Origin: Marinobacter sp. F4206
GTDB lineage: Bacteria > Pseudomonadota > Gammaproteobacteria > Pseudomonadales > Oleiphilaceae
Direction: 5' to 3'
Length of the DNA: 62,091 bases
NCBI RefSeq assembly: GCF_019392195.1
Contig: NZ_JAHXKI010000005.1
Coordinates: 1-62,091, forward strand
Shown: piece after piece, positions 18,790 to 28,659 of the stretch
How the letters are laid out: each line of letters opens with the position of its first letter
How positions within the stretch are numbered: the stretch's first letter is position 1
Translations under genes and position numbers: made by a program
The notes under the pieces: model-generated
The model's input: the letters and a program-made list of their open reading frames with translations, nothing else
Databases searched by the model: none
What the model was told of the DNA's origin: nothing

Positions 18790-21700
18790 TTAGAATGAAA
18801 CTGATTCAATTTGACGCCAGGACTGCCGTCCACTGGCCGGCGCCGAAGTGAAGACCTCATCCGAACGAATGGCGCCGGTCGACATATTGGTTATGGCTCG
18901 CAGCGTGCCCGAACCTCCCTGGTGGAAAGTGACTTCAGACGCAAAGCCCGAACCGATACTCACTACACTTTGCGAAAGCTCCTTGTCATTAACCACATAT
19001 TCATCTGACGTGGATAAGGGCGCATAGGGAGTCGATGTCCCGGTCAGGATGGAAAGCGCATAAAGGAAACTCTCTCCGTCCAGTTCACAGCTCAGTGCCG
19101 GCGGTACGTATTCGGTGAAGGCAAAACTCTGCCTATTCGAGGGATTCAGGGTTGCGCTGCCCGTTACCCTGCCGCTGGGTGCGAAACTGGGATTCTGTAA
19201 TCGACGTATCCAGCCCGGGTAACCACGCAAAGCACTCTCAAGATCCGAGAAATAGTTTATTTCATCCGAACCAATAGACAGTGTAGTGGCAGTTCCAGAG
19301 GAGATGTCCCTAACCTCGCCACTACCCTCAAAGACACCCACATCCGTCGAGTCATACAGACTGCCTGGGGTCACAGAACTATAGGTTAGCTCACCGCTCG
19401 AAGAGTCTCGAGGTTCTTTAATCCCGTAAAAGTACTGTTGATCCATTAGCTCGTTATCCGCCGGCACAAGCAACTTGCCGGACCCGACGAGTATCCAACG
19501 GTCCCCGAACGTGTCTCTCACAACTGTCGGTGCTGCTTGGAGTGGCCTTCCGGCATTCATCATTTGACCAAGAATTGCGCCAGAGATCCCGTAACTTGCT
19601 GTAGAGGCTCCCTGATTGTCTTCGATGAGAAGACGATACAGGCGTCCTCCTGGCTCACCGCCACTGGCGGCATTATCCACAGTGGTCACATAAACGGCGT
19701 CATCGCTGTTATTGCGATCCCAATCAGCAACTTCGATACCACCCACAAAGCCTTGAGCGGAACCGAGCGTTAGTGGATCCGCACCCGATATCGTGACGAA
19801 ATAGTCAGTGGAAGAAGCGGTCGTCGCAGAGCTGTCAACCAACTGTTCCAGATCAATGGCAAACATCTTCGGCGCCTGATCGCTGTCTGCTGCGCTACGC
19901 GCAGTTGCTCCCCGAGGCCCGCTACCGAGGACAAGATACCAGTCGTTAACCGAGGGCGCGGTCCAGTCACCGAGGCTTGCCGTATCCGTTGAGGGCTGAC
20001 GATTTTTTACCAAAGCCGGCTTACTCAACGTGAAACCAAGCTCCGGCGCGGTCACCTCACCGAGCAGAACAGGTGCCTGCTCCGGATCAGTGACATCGAA
20101 GACAACATACGCAGACCTCATGACGCGTGAAGCACTGTCGACTTCAACCTCAATTGGCGAGCCGCCAAAGCGCATCCCCATGACCATTACCGTCCCCCAA
20201 CCGTGAGGGTGCGTCGCATCGGCCGGAAAGATGTTGGCGTCAAAAACCATCGGCTCGCCATCCATGTAGTAGACGTGCTGATAATCCAGCTCACCCAGCC
20301 ACCGCAAATGCGGAAGCAGGTTAGCCGGAGCATAAGCCCACAGCTCCTGACCCAACGGGTGGTTGGCAGCAACCCCGGAAGGAGGCTGAGTAGAAAACTT
20401 ACGGGAAGCAGCGTTCCAGTATCCGCCGTTGAAAGCGTGAATCATGCCGTCGTTGGCACCGACATAGACGACTTGACGCCGGTTTCGATACTGATCAGCA
20501 AAGGCCTCATAGGTAGTATCGCTGTACAGTGTGTCGTAATTGTCCTTCGGAGTCGCAACAACTGCCGGCGTCGAGTGAATAATATCTCCAAGACGCCATA
20601 CCTCATCGGTACCGTCACCATCATAATCTATTGATCGACCGCGGAAGCCTGCGACTTCCTTGCCACGCAGAAAATCAATCAGGTTCTCGACGTCGGTGTC
20701 CGTCGCACCTGGGAGCCCTAAATATTGCTTCAGGCTTCCGGCCTGACTGCTAATAAAAGGAACAGTGTCAATTTGATCGACTTCATTATCGCCATTGTCA
20801 TCAATGGCGGTGAAGATATAGCGGCGGTTATTGTCAACATTGGCGTAATTTGCCCGCTGTTCCTCGGGTGAAGACACAGCCGCCAATTGATCAACCGCAT
20901 TCCAGATCGAATCCAGCTCATTGAGCTCTACAGGAAGTCCTTCGGGCACCAACTGGAAACTGCTGGAGAGGCTATACCGCTGGACATAGGTCTTCTCCAG
21001 ATTCGAGTCGAACTCCAACTGGACTATTTTGTCCGTGCTGTAATCGTCAAGCTGATCGTTTCCGTTGGAGTCTTCTCTCAGGAAACCATAATTGTCGATA
21101 AAGACTGCTCGAAGCGTTCCGGTCCAGGTCACTGTTTTGTTGCCAACCGAATACTGCGGCTGATAGAGCGCTTGATAAACTGCCCCCACCCCGGAACTGC
21201 TATTCGCGACAACCGCCGCATTGGTGCCTGATGCCGTACGGGCAACCAATGCCTCGAAAACCCGCTGCAACTGACTGGAAAGAAGCCCCGGGTTACTGGA
21301 ATAAAAGTAATTGTCGGGCACACCGTCTGAGCCGTTAGCCCCAGTGCGGTTATTCACCAAATCCCACTCACGAGTATCTGTGCTCGAGCTTTCAAAGGTT
21401 GGATCGCCACTGTCGTCGAGATCCCGGAAGCCACCGTATTTGGCCGCCAGAAGAAGCGGCTTATCCAGAAGCTTGGTGGCACCCGAAGAGCCCGGCAAGT
21501 AAAGCTCCGATACCGGCAGGTAATCGTATTTATCACCGCTTCCGCAGCCAATGGAAGCCGAATCGCCATTCCCTGGTATGGGCAGGTATGGCAGACCATC
21601 GGTACCAGTTACAGAAAGCTGACACAGATCGTTCCGATTCTCGCCGCCTGGGCGCTCAAGCCAGTCGCTGATACCATTCTCACCCTGACTGCCAGTGACG

Positions 21701-23856
21701 ACATAGCCAAAGCGCAAATCAAACCCGGCGGCTGTGTAGGCGACGCCCTGGGAAATTCTCAATTGTCCATTCGGGACCTGGACATCGTAAGTCGCGCTGG
21801 ACCGGGTATCCGTGCCGCCACTGTCACAGCCTGACTCAGAGCCGCCGACGCAGAAACTGATGACCTGACTACCGTCAAGGTCATAGTCGTTGCCCCACGA
21901 CGAGTCTTCCCAGTGGAACAACAGGGTACCGGATACGAGATCGCCATCCGCATTGGATTCCGTCGCAACTATCTCCACATCGAAAAGACTGCAAGGCAAC
22001 CAGTCACTGGAATTTGTCTTCTTGGACTGACATGCAGGAAGGAATCGAATGGAGCCCTCGCCAACAGGAATTTCAAAAGAAGGAACCGACTCTGAAAGCT
22101 CAACGCCATAGGTATCGACGGTCTGGTTACCGTCCATACCTGTATCAGTCCTGAGGTCTGTCGTCTTGGCGTGACTGGCAAGACCTGCGATCTGGTAACT
22201 GCCTTGCAGAGCCGGAGCTTCCGGACAGATACCCAGCGCTTTGCTCAGACTGTCCAGGTTTTTCGAGGTGCAGAGCCCATCATTGCCAGCATCCGTAACA
22301 CCATCTTCCTTCCCAATCAGGAAGTCCTGAGGGAAAGTACCGTACTCTGCCGCCCCAACCGCGTTGGTTTTGGCCGAGAGGTCGCTGGTACCGGAGAGGC
22401 CCTCAATACTGGAGACCGAGCTCAAATCGTCGCCATCAAATGACGCAACCCCCGAAGAGATCATAATGATAGAGCACGCAGCACAACGGGAGTCAGCATT
22501 GAGAGCATTTACATTCAGGGAGCTCGGCCAAGTGGCCTCGCTCAGGGCAGAAATATAGGAGTCGTCATTGTCTGTTGAAAAAGCAGCTGAGGCACTCGTG
22601 GCCCCTGCGAAATATCGGACGGCCTCTGCATAGATCTCCGATACCGGATTGCCCCAATCCCTGCATTTAGCGGTGCCATCTTCGAAATCGTCAATGGCTA
22701 TTCCTGGCTTACTACAGGCTGCCGTTTTTTGCGCATCTGTCGCGTTGTCCGATAACGTCCCATACTCATACCGACTTCCTTGCCAACCTATGATACGAAT
22801 AGCGTCCAAAGTAGACACGATGCCGTCAACGTCCCTGAACGTACCGTTGTTCAGATCAATCTCATCGTCTGTTGGGTCGTCGTTGCCACCAAACATGCCA
22901 ATATTCTTTCGCAGAACCCCACCAGCGACGTATTTGTCATAGCTACCGCTAATCAAACCGAATTTGAGGTCACCGCTCTCACCATATTGCTGAAGCAAAC
23001 CAACTGGCTTCGCATTGCCAGCGGTGTAGGTCCTGCATGAATCGCTGTCAGCGTCCTTTCCCGCCACGCACGCCTTCACCCGGACCTGCTGCTCGGAATC
23101 CTTGTTGAGCCGATCAGCCACTTTGGGGCTGTTTTCAAGTTCATCCCATTGGCACTGAACAAATTCGTTAATAGACCAACGGCGGTGTTCTCCCTTCGCG
23201 ATCCTGATCTGGGGGGCACTCGTACTACCGTAAGGGTGTGCCGACGAGACGTTACAGAGGGTCACCGCGTTGTCAGTTCCTCCGTTGTAGCTGTCCGGCA
23301 GATAGTCGCTGATGTCCGAGCCGGAATATACTTTCGCGAACGCATGCACGTCGCTTGGAATATAGGCCCTTTCGAGAATCGTGGAATCGTCGGTATCAAC
23401 GGCGCGCTTACCGCCGTAGAGCACTTTTCGTAACACATCCACTCGGGTCATTGTTGCCCAGTTCAGGAAGTTGCCGCTCCAGTCACTGGACCCGCTACAG
23501 GAGTGGCTGTTAGCTCCCGAAGCTTCGGCATTCGGCGAGAAAGCTTTCGCTGAAGTATCGTAGGTGTAACACCAATCGGCGTCGAAATAGCCGTAGTAAT
23601 CGAAGGAGTCGTCATAGCTTGTCTCGATCACACCGTCACTATCAATGTCGGTATAGTCAGCATAAGCCTTATAAAACAACTGATTATCAACAGACAGACC
23701 GAGCATTACCAACGGTGTCTCTCTCGCGGTAAGCACAGGCGGCTGTTGAGTGAAATCAGCCGAACTCAGGGAGTCCGAATTTACTGTAACAGCAGATGCG
23801 ACTGATGCTGCCGATATCAGGGCGGCTGTTGCAAAGGTCTTCAACTTGATTCCCAT
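18790..23856 (-). CDS. pilY1: PilY1, pilus tip adhesin
   Basis: This is the large secreted protein at the pilus tip, involved in adhesion, surface sensing and control of retraction. The 1688-residue product has a signal peptide ([22 protein letters not shown]), a long Ser/Asp-rich N-terminal region with many cysteines, and a C-terminal PilY1 beta-propeller ([16 protein letters not shown] near residue 1140). Calcium-loop-like Asp repeats appear near residues 68 (DIDSDGVIE), 1018 (DDNGDNEVD) and 1077 (DYDGDGTDE). A stretch near 460 ([16 protein letters not shown]) resembles a degenerate von Willebrand A strand. It is much longer than P. aeruginosa PilY1 (about 1160). The ATG at 23856 fits GGAGG 8 bases upstream. 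Confidence 0.93.
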   Translation of the reverse strand: MGIKLKTFATAALISAASVASAVTVNSDSLSSADFTQQPPVLTARETPLVMLGLSVDNQLFYKAYADYTDIDSDGVIETSYDDSFDYYGYFDADWCYTYDTSAKAFSPNAEASGANSHSCSGSSDWSGNFLNWATMTRVDVLRKVLYGGKRAVDTDDSTILERAYIPSDVHAFAKVYSGSDISDYLPDSYNGGTDNAVTLCNVSSAHPYGSTSAPQIRIAKGEHRRWSINEFVQCQWDELENSPKVADRLNKDSEQQVRVKACVAGKDADSDSCRTYTAGNAKPVGLLQQYGESGDLKFGLISGSYDKYVAGGVLRKNIGMFGGNDDPTDDEIDLNNGTFRDVDGIVSTLDAIRIIGWQGSRYEYGTLSDNATDAQKTAACSKPGIAIDDFEDGTAKCRDWGNPVSEIYAEAVRYFAGATSASAAFSTDNDDSYISALSEATWPSSLNVNALNADSRCAACSIIMISSGVASFDGDDLSSVSSIEGLSGTSDLSAKTNAVGAAEYGTFPQDFLIGKEDGVTDAGNDGLCTSKNLDSLSKALGICPEAPALQGSYQIAGLASHAKTTDLRTDTGMDGNQTVDTYGVELSESVPSFEIPVGEGSIRFLPACQSKKTNSSDWLPCSLFDVEIVATESNADGDLVSGTLLFHWEDSSWGNDYDLDGSQVISFCVGGSESGCDSGGTDTRSSATYDVQVPNGQLRISQGVAYTAAGFDLRFGYVVTGSQGENGISDWLERPGGENRNDLCQLSVTGTDGLPYLPIPGNGDSASIGCGSGDKYDYLPVSELYLPGSSGATKLLDKPLLLAAKYGGFRDLDDSGDPTFESSSTDTREWDLVNNRTGANGSDGVPDNYFYSSNPGLLSSQLQRVFEALVARTASGTNAAVVANSSSGVGAVYQALYQPQYSVGNKTVTWTGTLRAVFIDNYGFLREDSNGNDQLDDYSTDKIVQLEFDSNLEKTYVQRYSLSSSFQLVPEGLPVELNELDSIWNAVDQLAAVSSPEEQRANYANVDNNRRYIFTAIDDNGDNEVDQIDTVPFISSQAGSLKQYLGLPGATDTDVENLIDFLRGKEVAGFRGRSIDYDGDGTDEVWRLGDIIHSTPAVVATPKDNYDTLYSDTTYEAFADQYRNRRQVVYVGANDGMIHAFNGGYWNAASRKFSTQPPSGVAANHPLGQELWAYAPANLLPHLRWLGELDYQHVYYMDGEPMVFDANIFPADATHPHGWGTVMVMGMRFGGSPIEVEVDSASRVMRSAYVVFDVTDPEQAPVLLGEVTAPELGFTLSKPALVKNRQPSTDTASLGDWTAPSVNDWYLVLGSGPRGATARSAADSDQAPKMFAIDLEQLVDSSATTASSTDYFVTISGADPLTLGSAQGFVGGIEVADWDRNNSDDAVYVTTVDNAASGGEPGGRLYRLLIEDNQGASTASYGISGAILGQMMNAGRPLQAAPTVVRDTFGDRWILVGSGKLLVPADNELMDQQYFYGIKEPRDSSSGELTYSSVTPGSLYDSTDVGVFEGSGEVRDISSGTATTLSIGSDEINYFSDLESALRGYPGWIRRLQNPSFAPSGRVTGSATLNPSNRQSFAFTEYVPPALSCELDGESFLYALSILTGTSTPYAPLSTSDEYVVNDKELSQSVVSIGSGFASEVTFHQGGSGTLRAITNMSTGAIRSDEVFTSAPASGRQSWRQIESVSF

Positions 23857-23879
23857 GTACATATCCTCCAAGGCCCGCA

Positions 23880-24479
23880 TCAGTTAACGAGTTTGTAGAT
23901 CGACTGCAGCATTACCACAGAATCGGTTGATGATCCGCTCGCCACGGCGGTAATACGAAAAGCAGGAGACCATTGGGCAAATACGTCCGGATCTGGATCG
24001 GGGTTCGCGGGATCTCTAGGCATAAAACAACGGAATTCAACAATATATCGGGCATCTTCAACCGTTCCCGTGATCTGGTCTGAAGAAGCACGGGTCTTCG
24101 AACTGGTAGACCAGATAGAACTGTCCTCCCATTCTTTCGTCGTGCCGGATTGACAGTCGGCGACGGGCGTTGAGGAGTTATCGAAGGTACCATTAAAACA
24201 AAGGCCACCGGTGCAGGATGAGGAGTAGCAGGACGACCCGGAACAGGCCGGATCGGTGTATGCCTGAGTAATGTCGAAGGTATTCTCGACGAATTCCTCA
24301 CCATCCAACAGGGCGGCCTCCGCTGCCTGGAACGCCAGATCGTGATCCCGGAAGTTGCCAGCCATCCGTTCTTCCAGACTCGTCATATTCATCGCACTGA
24401 CACCCACTATCGTTAAAAGCAACAGAAAGACCAGGCTGACAATCAGGACACTGCCTTTTTGGGAAACCATCAATTTCAT
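23880..24479 (-). CDS. pilX: PilX minor pilin
   Basis: This is part of the pilus tip-initiation complex with FimU, PilV and PilW, and is thought to link PilY1 to the fibre. The 199-residue protein begins MKLMVSQKG|SVLIVSLVFLLLL and then has the PilX N-terminal signature ERMAGNFRDHDLAFQAAEAAL. No glutamate is visible at +5 of the mature helix, reminiscent of the tip pseudopilin GspK. Several cysteine-rich segments follow. It overlaps pilW by ATGA and ends just before pilY1. Confidence 0.9.
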   Translation of the reverse strand: MKLMVSQKGSVLIVSLVFLLLLTIVGVSAMNMTSLEERMAGNFRDHDLAFQAAEAALLDGEEFVENTFDITQAYTDPACSGSSCYSSSCTGGLCFNGTFDNSSTPVADCQSGTTKEWEDSSIWSTSSKTRASSDQITGTVEDARYIVEFRCFMPRDPANPDPDPDVFAQWSPAFRITAVASGSSTDSVVMLQSIYKLVN

Positions 24480-25543
24480 CCTCGATTCCTCAGCTTCACC
24501 GTGCGCACGTACTCTCGTTGTATCGGCGCACCCTCAACTGCCGTCAAGCTCTCCGCCTCAACCTCTAGCCTGACAGTCGTCACGCTCTGCCACTCATCAG
24601 CGGTAGTCACCGCGTCCGCAGTCTTATACTGCAAGGTATCCGCCGTCTCATCGTAAACGCCATACAGGACGTCCAGATCGGACACGCCTTCAACTAACGG
24701 CTGATAGACATCCGTTCCAGCGGTATCGAACTCACTTGAGAAATTGACTCTGTAAAGAGTAGGTGAGGTCAACGTGGCATCCTGGGCAGGATCCCGGATG
24801 TAATAACCCACGCTGGTAATCGAGAAGACGCTTGAACCATCGGTATAAGCGGTCGACGAGGCTCCGGACTGATCCGCACAGGTGTATTCCCCCTTGAGCG
24901 CCTTACTGCAATTTTCAACGTTGGAGACGCTACCGTAAGTAAACTTCTTACCCGTGTTGTGAACGACATTTTCAGCATTATCGTTGGTGTTGGTGGGGCC
25001 GGACATGACAAAAATGCCGCGATTCGAGCAATTGGAATCGACAATCATCATGATCGCACCCGGCTTGAAGGAGTGCGCGTTGGTGACATCAATCTGAGCG
25101 GCATTGGGGTTATGATTATTGACGACCAGCTCGGACCCCATATCCGCAACGTGCAGGATGATGGCGTCGGAGTTCGACAGGGCCTTGGGGAAGCGAGCGG
25201 CTGGTAGAGTGCCAGTATCGCCATCAAAGCCCTCAATCCCTTCCTCGAAACTGCCCACAGAGGCAGGGGCATTTTCAATAGAATTCGCGGTGGGCATTTC
25301 GTTGGTGCACCCCGAAAACCCGGCCATCCGGATATCTCTGGACAAAAACTCCAGACTAAACCGACCGTTTTCCTGAACCTGTGAGATGGCATCCTGAACC
25401 TGGTAGTCCTGTTTAGCCGAAATAAAAATAGTAATCACGCCGGCCGATAAAAAAAGCCCCAGAACGAGGGCAATCATCAGCTCAATGAGTGAGAGCCCGG
25501 CTTGGTGTCTTTGCATTCTCGAAATGTATCTGTTCATGATCAT
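24476..25543 (-). CDS. pilW: PilW minor pilin
   Basis: This minor pilin is of the GspJ-like, larger type. At 355 residues it is typical for PilW. After a short basic leader it shows AG|LSLIELMIALVLGLFLSAGV with Glu at +5, then QVQENGRFSLEFLSRDIRMAGFSGC, a hallmark of the family. The start overlaps the pilV stop (TGATG). The ATG of MNRY two codons later is an alternative. The 3' end overlaps pilX by four bases, so the three genes are likely translationally coupled. Confidence 0.92.
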   Translation of the reverse strand: MIMNRYISRMQRHQAGLSLIELMIALVLGLFLSAGVITIFISAKQDYQVQDAISQVQENGRFSLEFLSRDIRMAGFSGCTNEMPTANSIENAPASVGSFEEGIEGFDGDTGTLPAARFPKALSNSDAIILHVADMGSELVVNNHNPNAAQIDVTNAHSFKPGAIMMIVDSNCSNRGIFVMSGPTNTNDNAENVVHNTGKKFTYGSVSNVENCSKALKGEYTCADQSGASSTAYTDGSSVFSITSVGYYIRDPAQDATLTSPTLYRVNFSSEFDTAGTDVYQPLVEGVSDLDVLYGVYDETADTLQYKTADAVTTADEWQSVTTVRLEVEAESLTAVEGAPIQREYVRTVKLRNRG

Positions 25544-26022
25544 CAGATTTTCACCCTGTACTGGAATAGCTGCGGGTCACTATTGTTCTCGGTGCTGCTG
25601 TATTCAATCTGGATTGTGTATCCCTGCCAGGGTGTGGCTGTCCCCAGGGCGTCAGGGGTCACAGCCACCTCGGCGCCAGGTAGCAGAGTCTGGGCGCGTT
25701 CTTTCCATTGTTTAAAGTCGTACTGCGCCAATTGAGCAGGTGAACAGGCACTAGAGGTGCAATCAGTCACTGAGGTTGGCACTGTTTCGTTCTTTGCAAA
25801 CGTGTAGCTTCCAGGAGTAGTCCGGGCTGTTTCGAAGTTGGACCGCAGCCGGTCAGCCATATCCATGGCCAGCAGGGTGGCCTGAGTCCGGAAGTAGGCC
25901 TCATTGTTGAAACGTAGACTTTGTGTCTGCAACCCAGCCAAACCAAGCAAGCCGATAGCCAACACCAGAACCGCTACCAGAACCTCTACCAGACCATATC
26001 CCTTCTGAGGTGAAATTTTCAT
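25543..26022 (-). CDS. pilV: PilV minor pilin
   Basis: This minor pilin is of the GspI-like type. The 159-residue protein has the leader MKISPQKG, cleavage before Tyr and the helix YGLVEVLVAVLVLAIGLLGLAGLQ with Glu at +5. The downstream motif RTQATLLAMDMADRLRSN is typical of PilV. It starts 6 bp after fimU and overlaps pilW, in the standard order fimU-pilV-pilW-pilX-pilY1. Confidence 0.92.
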   Translation of the reverse strand: MKISPQKGYGLVEVLVAVLVLAIGLLGLAGLQTQSLRFNNEAYFRTQATLLAMDMADRLRSNFETARTTPGSYTFAKNETVPTSVTDCTSSACSPAQLAQYDFKQWKERAQTLLPGAEVAVTPDALGTATPWQGYTIQIEYSSTENNSDPQLFQYRVKI

Positions 26023-26028
26023 GTGTGA

Positions 26029-26544
26029 TCAACCCTTGGATGCGCGACCGGTTACACCGATATCAACTGTGCGATCAAATTGACTGCCCGCGGAATGCGA
26101 GAACGTGACAAGACCTTGCCCTCTGAGAATCAAGCCTCGACTACCGTAGGTTATCCGGTCCGCCGCACCGCCGTGACTCACAGCCACTTGCGCATCAAGG
26201 GCGCCTCGAGAGCGAACGGGGTCATCTCCGGTCTCCTTTACACCATCGCCGTCAGCGTCATGAAAGGCCAACCATCCGTCGCTCCAGGCGAGACTGTCGT
26301 CGCAAGTTGAACCATCACTTGATTTACAGATAGTGACCGCCGTGCCCCGCTTGATCGCATCGCTCCTAGCAAACGCAACCAAGCTGAAGAATTCGTCACG
26401 GTCAAAACTGACACTGTTGGAAATGATGATATTGCGGAACGAAGGAACCGCAACGGTGACCAAAATAGCCAGCACTGCGATCGTCACCATCAATTCGATG
26501 AGAGTGAATCCCGAATATTTAAGGTTTTTTGAGCTGCCAGACAT
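26029..26544 (-). CDS. fimU: FimU minor pilin (GspH family)
   Basis: This is the first gene of the tip-complex unit. The 171-residue prepilin carries [23 protein letters not shown] with Glu at +5 and a GspH-type domain with two cysteines (ICKSSDGSTCDD). It is called FimU rather than a second FimT from its position at the head of pilVWX-pilY1-pilE. The two families are hard to separate by sequence alone. Upstream are a sigma-70-like promoter and an 11 bp inverted repeat that would sit in the 5' leader, close to the GGAAG ribosome site. Confidence 0.86.
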   Translation of the reverse strand: MSGSSKNLKYSGFTLIELMVTIAVLAILVTVAVPSFRNIIISNSVSFDRDEFFSLVAFARSDAIKRGTAVTICKSSDGSTCDDSLAWSDGWLAFHDADGDGVKETGDDPVRSRGALDAQVAVSHGGAADRITYGSRGLILRGQGLVTFSHSAGSQFDRTVDIGVTGRASKG

Positions 26545-26560
26545 AATCCACTTCCATTAT

Positions 26561-26594
26561 TACGTTTTGCCACACTAAACAACGGCAAAACGTA
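26561..26594 (-). repeat. 11 bp inverted repeat in the fimU leader
   Basis: The perfect arms TACGTTTTGCC and GGCAAAACGTA (26561-26571, 26584-26594) flank a 12-base loop. In the predicted fimU mRNA it forms a hairpin ending 16 bases before the start codon and just before ATGGAAGTGGATT, which contains the ribosome site and two GGA triplets. It is not followed by a U-run, so it is not an ordinary terminator. Confidence 0.75.
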
Positions 26595-26619
26595 GTACCA
26601 CTAAGAGGCGACAAGCGGA

Positions 26620-26648
26620 TTTATACGAGGGATAAGCGGTTAGAGCAA
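26620..26648 (-). promoter_or_regulatory. Promoter of fimU-pilVWX-pilY1-pilE
   Basis: On the minus strand TTGCTC (26643-26648) and TATAAA (26620-26625, 5 of 6) are 17 bp apart. This predicts an RNA start near 26613 and a leader of about 70 bases. A nearby TGGTAC with a downstream GC is not spaced correctly for a sigma-54 promoter. Confidence 0.5.
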
Positions 26649-26684
26649 AGAAAAAGATGTGATGGTGTTCAAATGCTGTCGAGG

Positions 26685-27638
<954 letters not shown>

Positions 27639-27676
27639 GGTAACTTCCCGCTGGTGTTGAATAGACCGTGCTTGCG

Positions 27677-28129
27677 TCAGTGCGTCGGCCTCGCCGGCTC
27701 GACGTCAATGATTTCCACTTCGAAAGTCAGTGTACGCCCCGCAAGCGGGTGATTGAAGTCCACCTCCACTTCGTCGCCTTCGACACGGCTGACGACGCCC
27801 GGAAGTTCGCTCTGGCGAGCGTCAGCAAAGGAGATCATTACGCCCGGTTCGAGCACCATGTCGGCACTGAACTCGTGACGCTTGAAGGTCTGGAGATTGT
27901 TCGGATTGTGCTGACCAAAGGCTTTCTCCGGCGGCACCTCGTAACTTTTACGCTCTCCGGCCTTCATGCCCATCAGGTAGGCCTCGAAGTTCTCCGGGAG
28001 GTTGTCGTCGCCAATTTCCAGCGTGGCCGGTTCTTTCTCGAACGTGGAATCGATAACCTCGCCGTCCGGAAATTTCAGGGCAAAGTGCAGCTTGACGCGG
28101 GTACCTTTGTCTACAGGCAATTCTTTCAT
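27677..28129 (-). CDS. fkpB: FKBP-type peptidyl-prolyl isomerase FkpB (SlpA)
   Basis: This cytoplasmic prolyl isomerase and chaperone belongs to the SlyD/SlpA group. The 150-residue protein has the FKBP core ([17 protein letters not shown]) interrupted by the insert-in-flap domain (about residues 70-120), and lacks the His-rich tail of SlyD. Its start overlaps the lspA stop as ATGA. The ileS-lspA-fkpB-ispH order is conserved across gammaproteobacteria. Confidence 0.94.
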   Translation of the reverse strand: MKELPVDKGTRVKLHFALKFPDGEVIDSTFEKEPATLEIGDDNLPENFEAYLMGMKAGERKSYEVPPEKAFGQHNPNNLQTFKRHEFSADMVLEPGVMISFADARQSELPGVVSRVEGDEVEVDFNHPLAGRTLTFEVEIIDVEPARPTH

Positions 28130-28659
28130 GAGCGCTCGTCACTCCTTTCGGCATCCCCGTCCGAGTCGGCGGGTTTGCGAAACATATCAAGGATCATCAT
28201 GGCGGCGCCGATGGTAATGGCCGTGTCCGCCAAGTTGAAGGCGGGGAAATGCCAGTCCTGCCAGTAAAAGTGCAGGAAATCGACAACGTAACCATGAACA
28301 ACACGGTCGTAGACGTTACCGAGTGCCCCGCCAAGGATCAGTACGATGGCAACCGCCACCCAGGTTTCATGCCGCTGGAGTTTCCTCAGCCAGACAATCA
28401 GCACGGTACTGACCACCAGGGCCAGTGCCACAAAGAACCAGCGCTGCCAGCCATCGGCCTCTGCCAGGAAGCTGAAGGCGGCGCCCGTATTGTGCAGCAG
28501 GGTCAGGTTGAACATGGGCATCACCGGCACCGGGTCGCCGTAGGTCAACATAGCGGTGGCCAACGCCTTGGTCCCCAGGTCCAGCACGATCACCAGCACC
28601 GCCAGCCACAGCCACTTCAACTTGGACCCGCCTGCCGGCTCAGTCATGGTCGAGTCCAT
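28126..28659 (-). CDS. lspA: Lipoprotein signal peptidase (signal peptidase II)
   Basis: This inner-membrane aspartyl protease cleaves the signal peptide of prolipoproteins after lipid attachment. BamD in this window is one such substrate. The 177-residue protein has four membrane helices and the catalytic aspartates in [19 protein letters not shown] and [11 protein letters not shown]. The start overlaps the ileS stop (TGATG), and the end overlaps fkpB by four bases. Confidence 0.96.
   Translation of the reverse strand: MDSTMTEPAGGSKLKWLWLAVLVIVLDLGTKALATAMLTYGDPVPVMPMFNLTLLHNTGAAFSFLAEADGWQRWFFVALALVVSTVLIVWLRKLQRHETWVAVAIVLILGGALGNVYDRVVHGYVVDFLHFYWQDWHFPAFNLADTAITIGAAMMILDMFRKPADSDGDAERSDERS

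Noticed and set aside
26580..26602. Sigma-54 promoter for fimU (TGGTAC ... TTTTGC), attractive because PilR is encoded nearby
   Set aside because: The distance between the GG and GC elements is one base too long for sigma-54, and the downstream element is part of the 11 bp inverted repeat.
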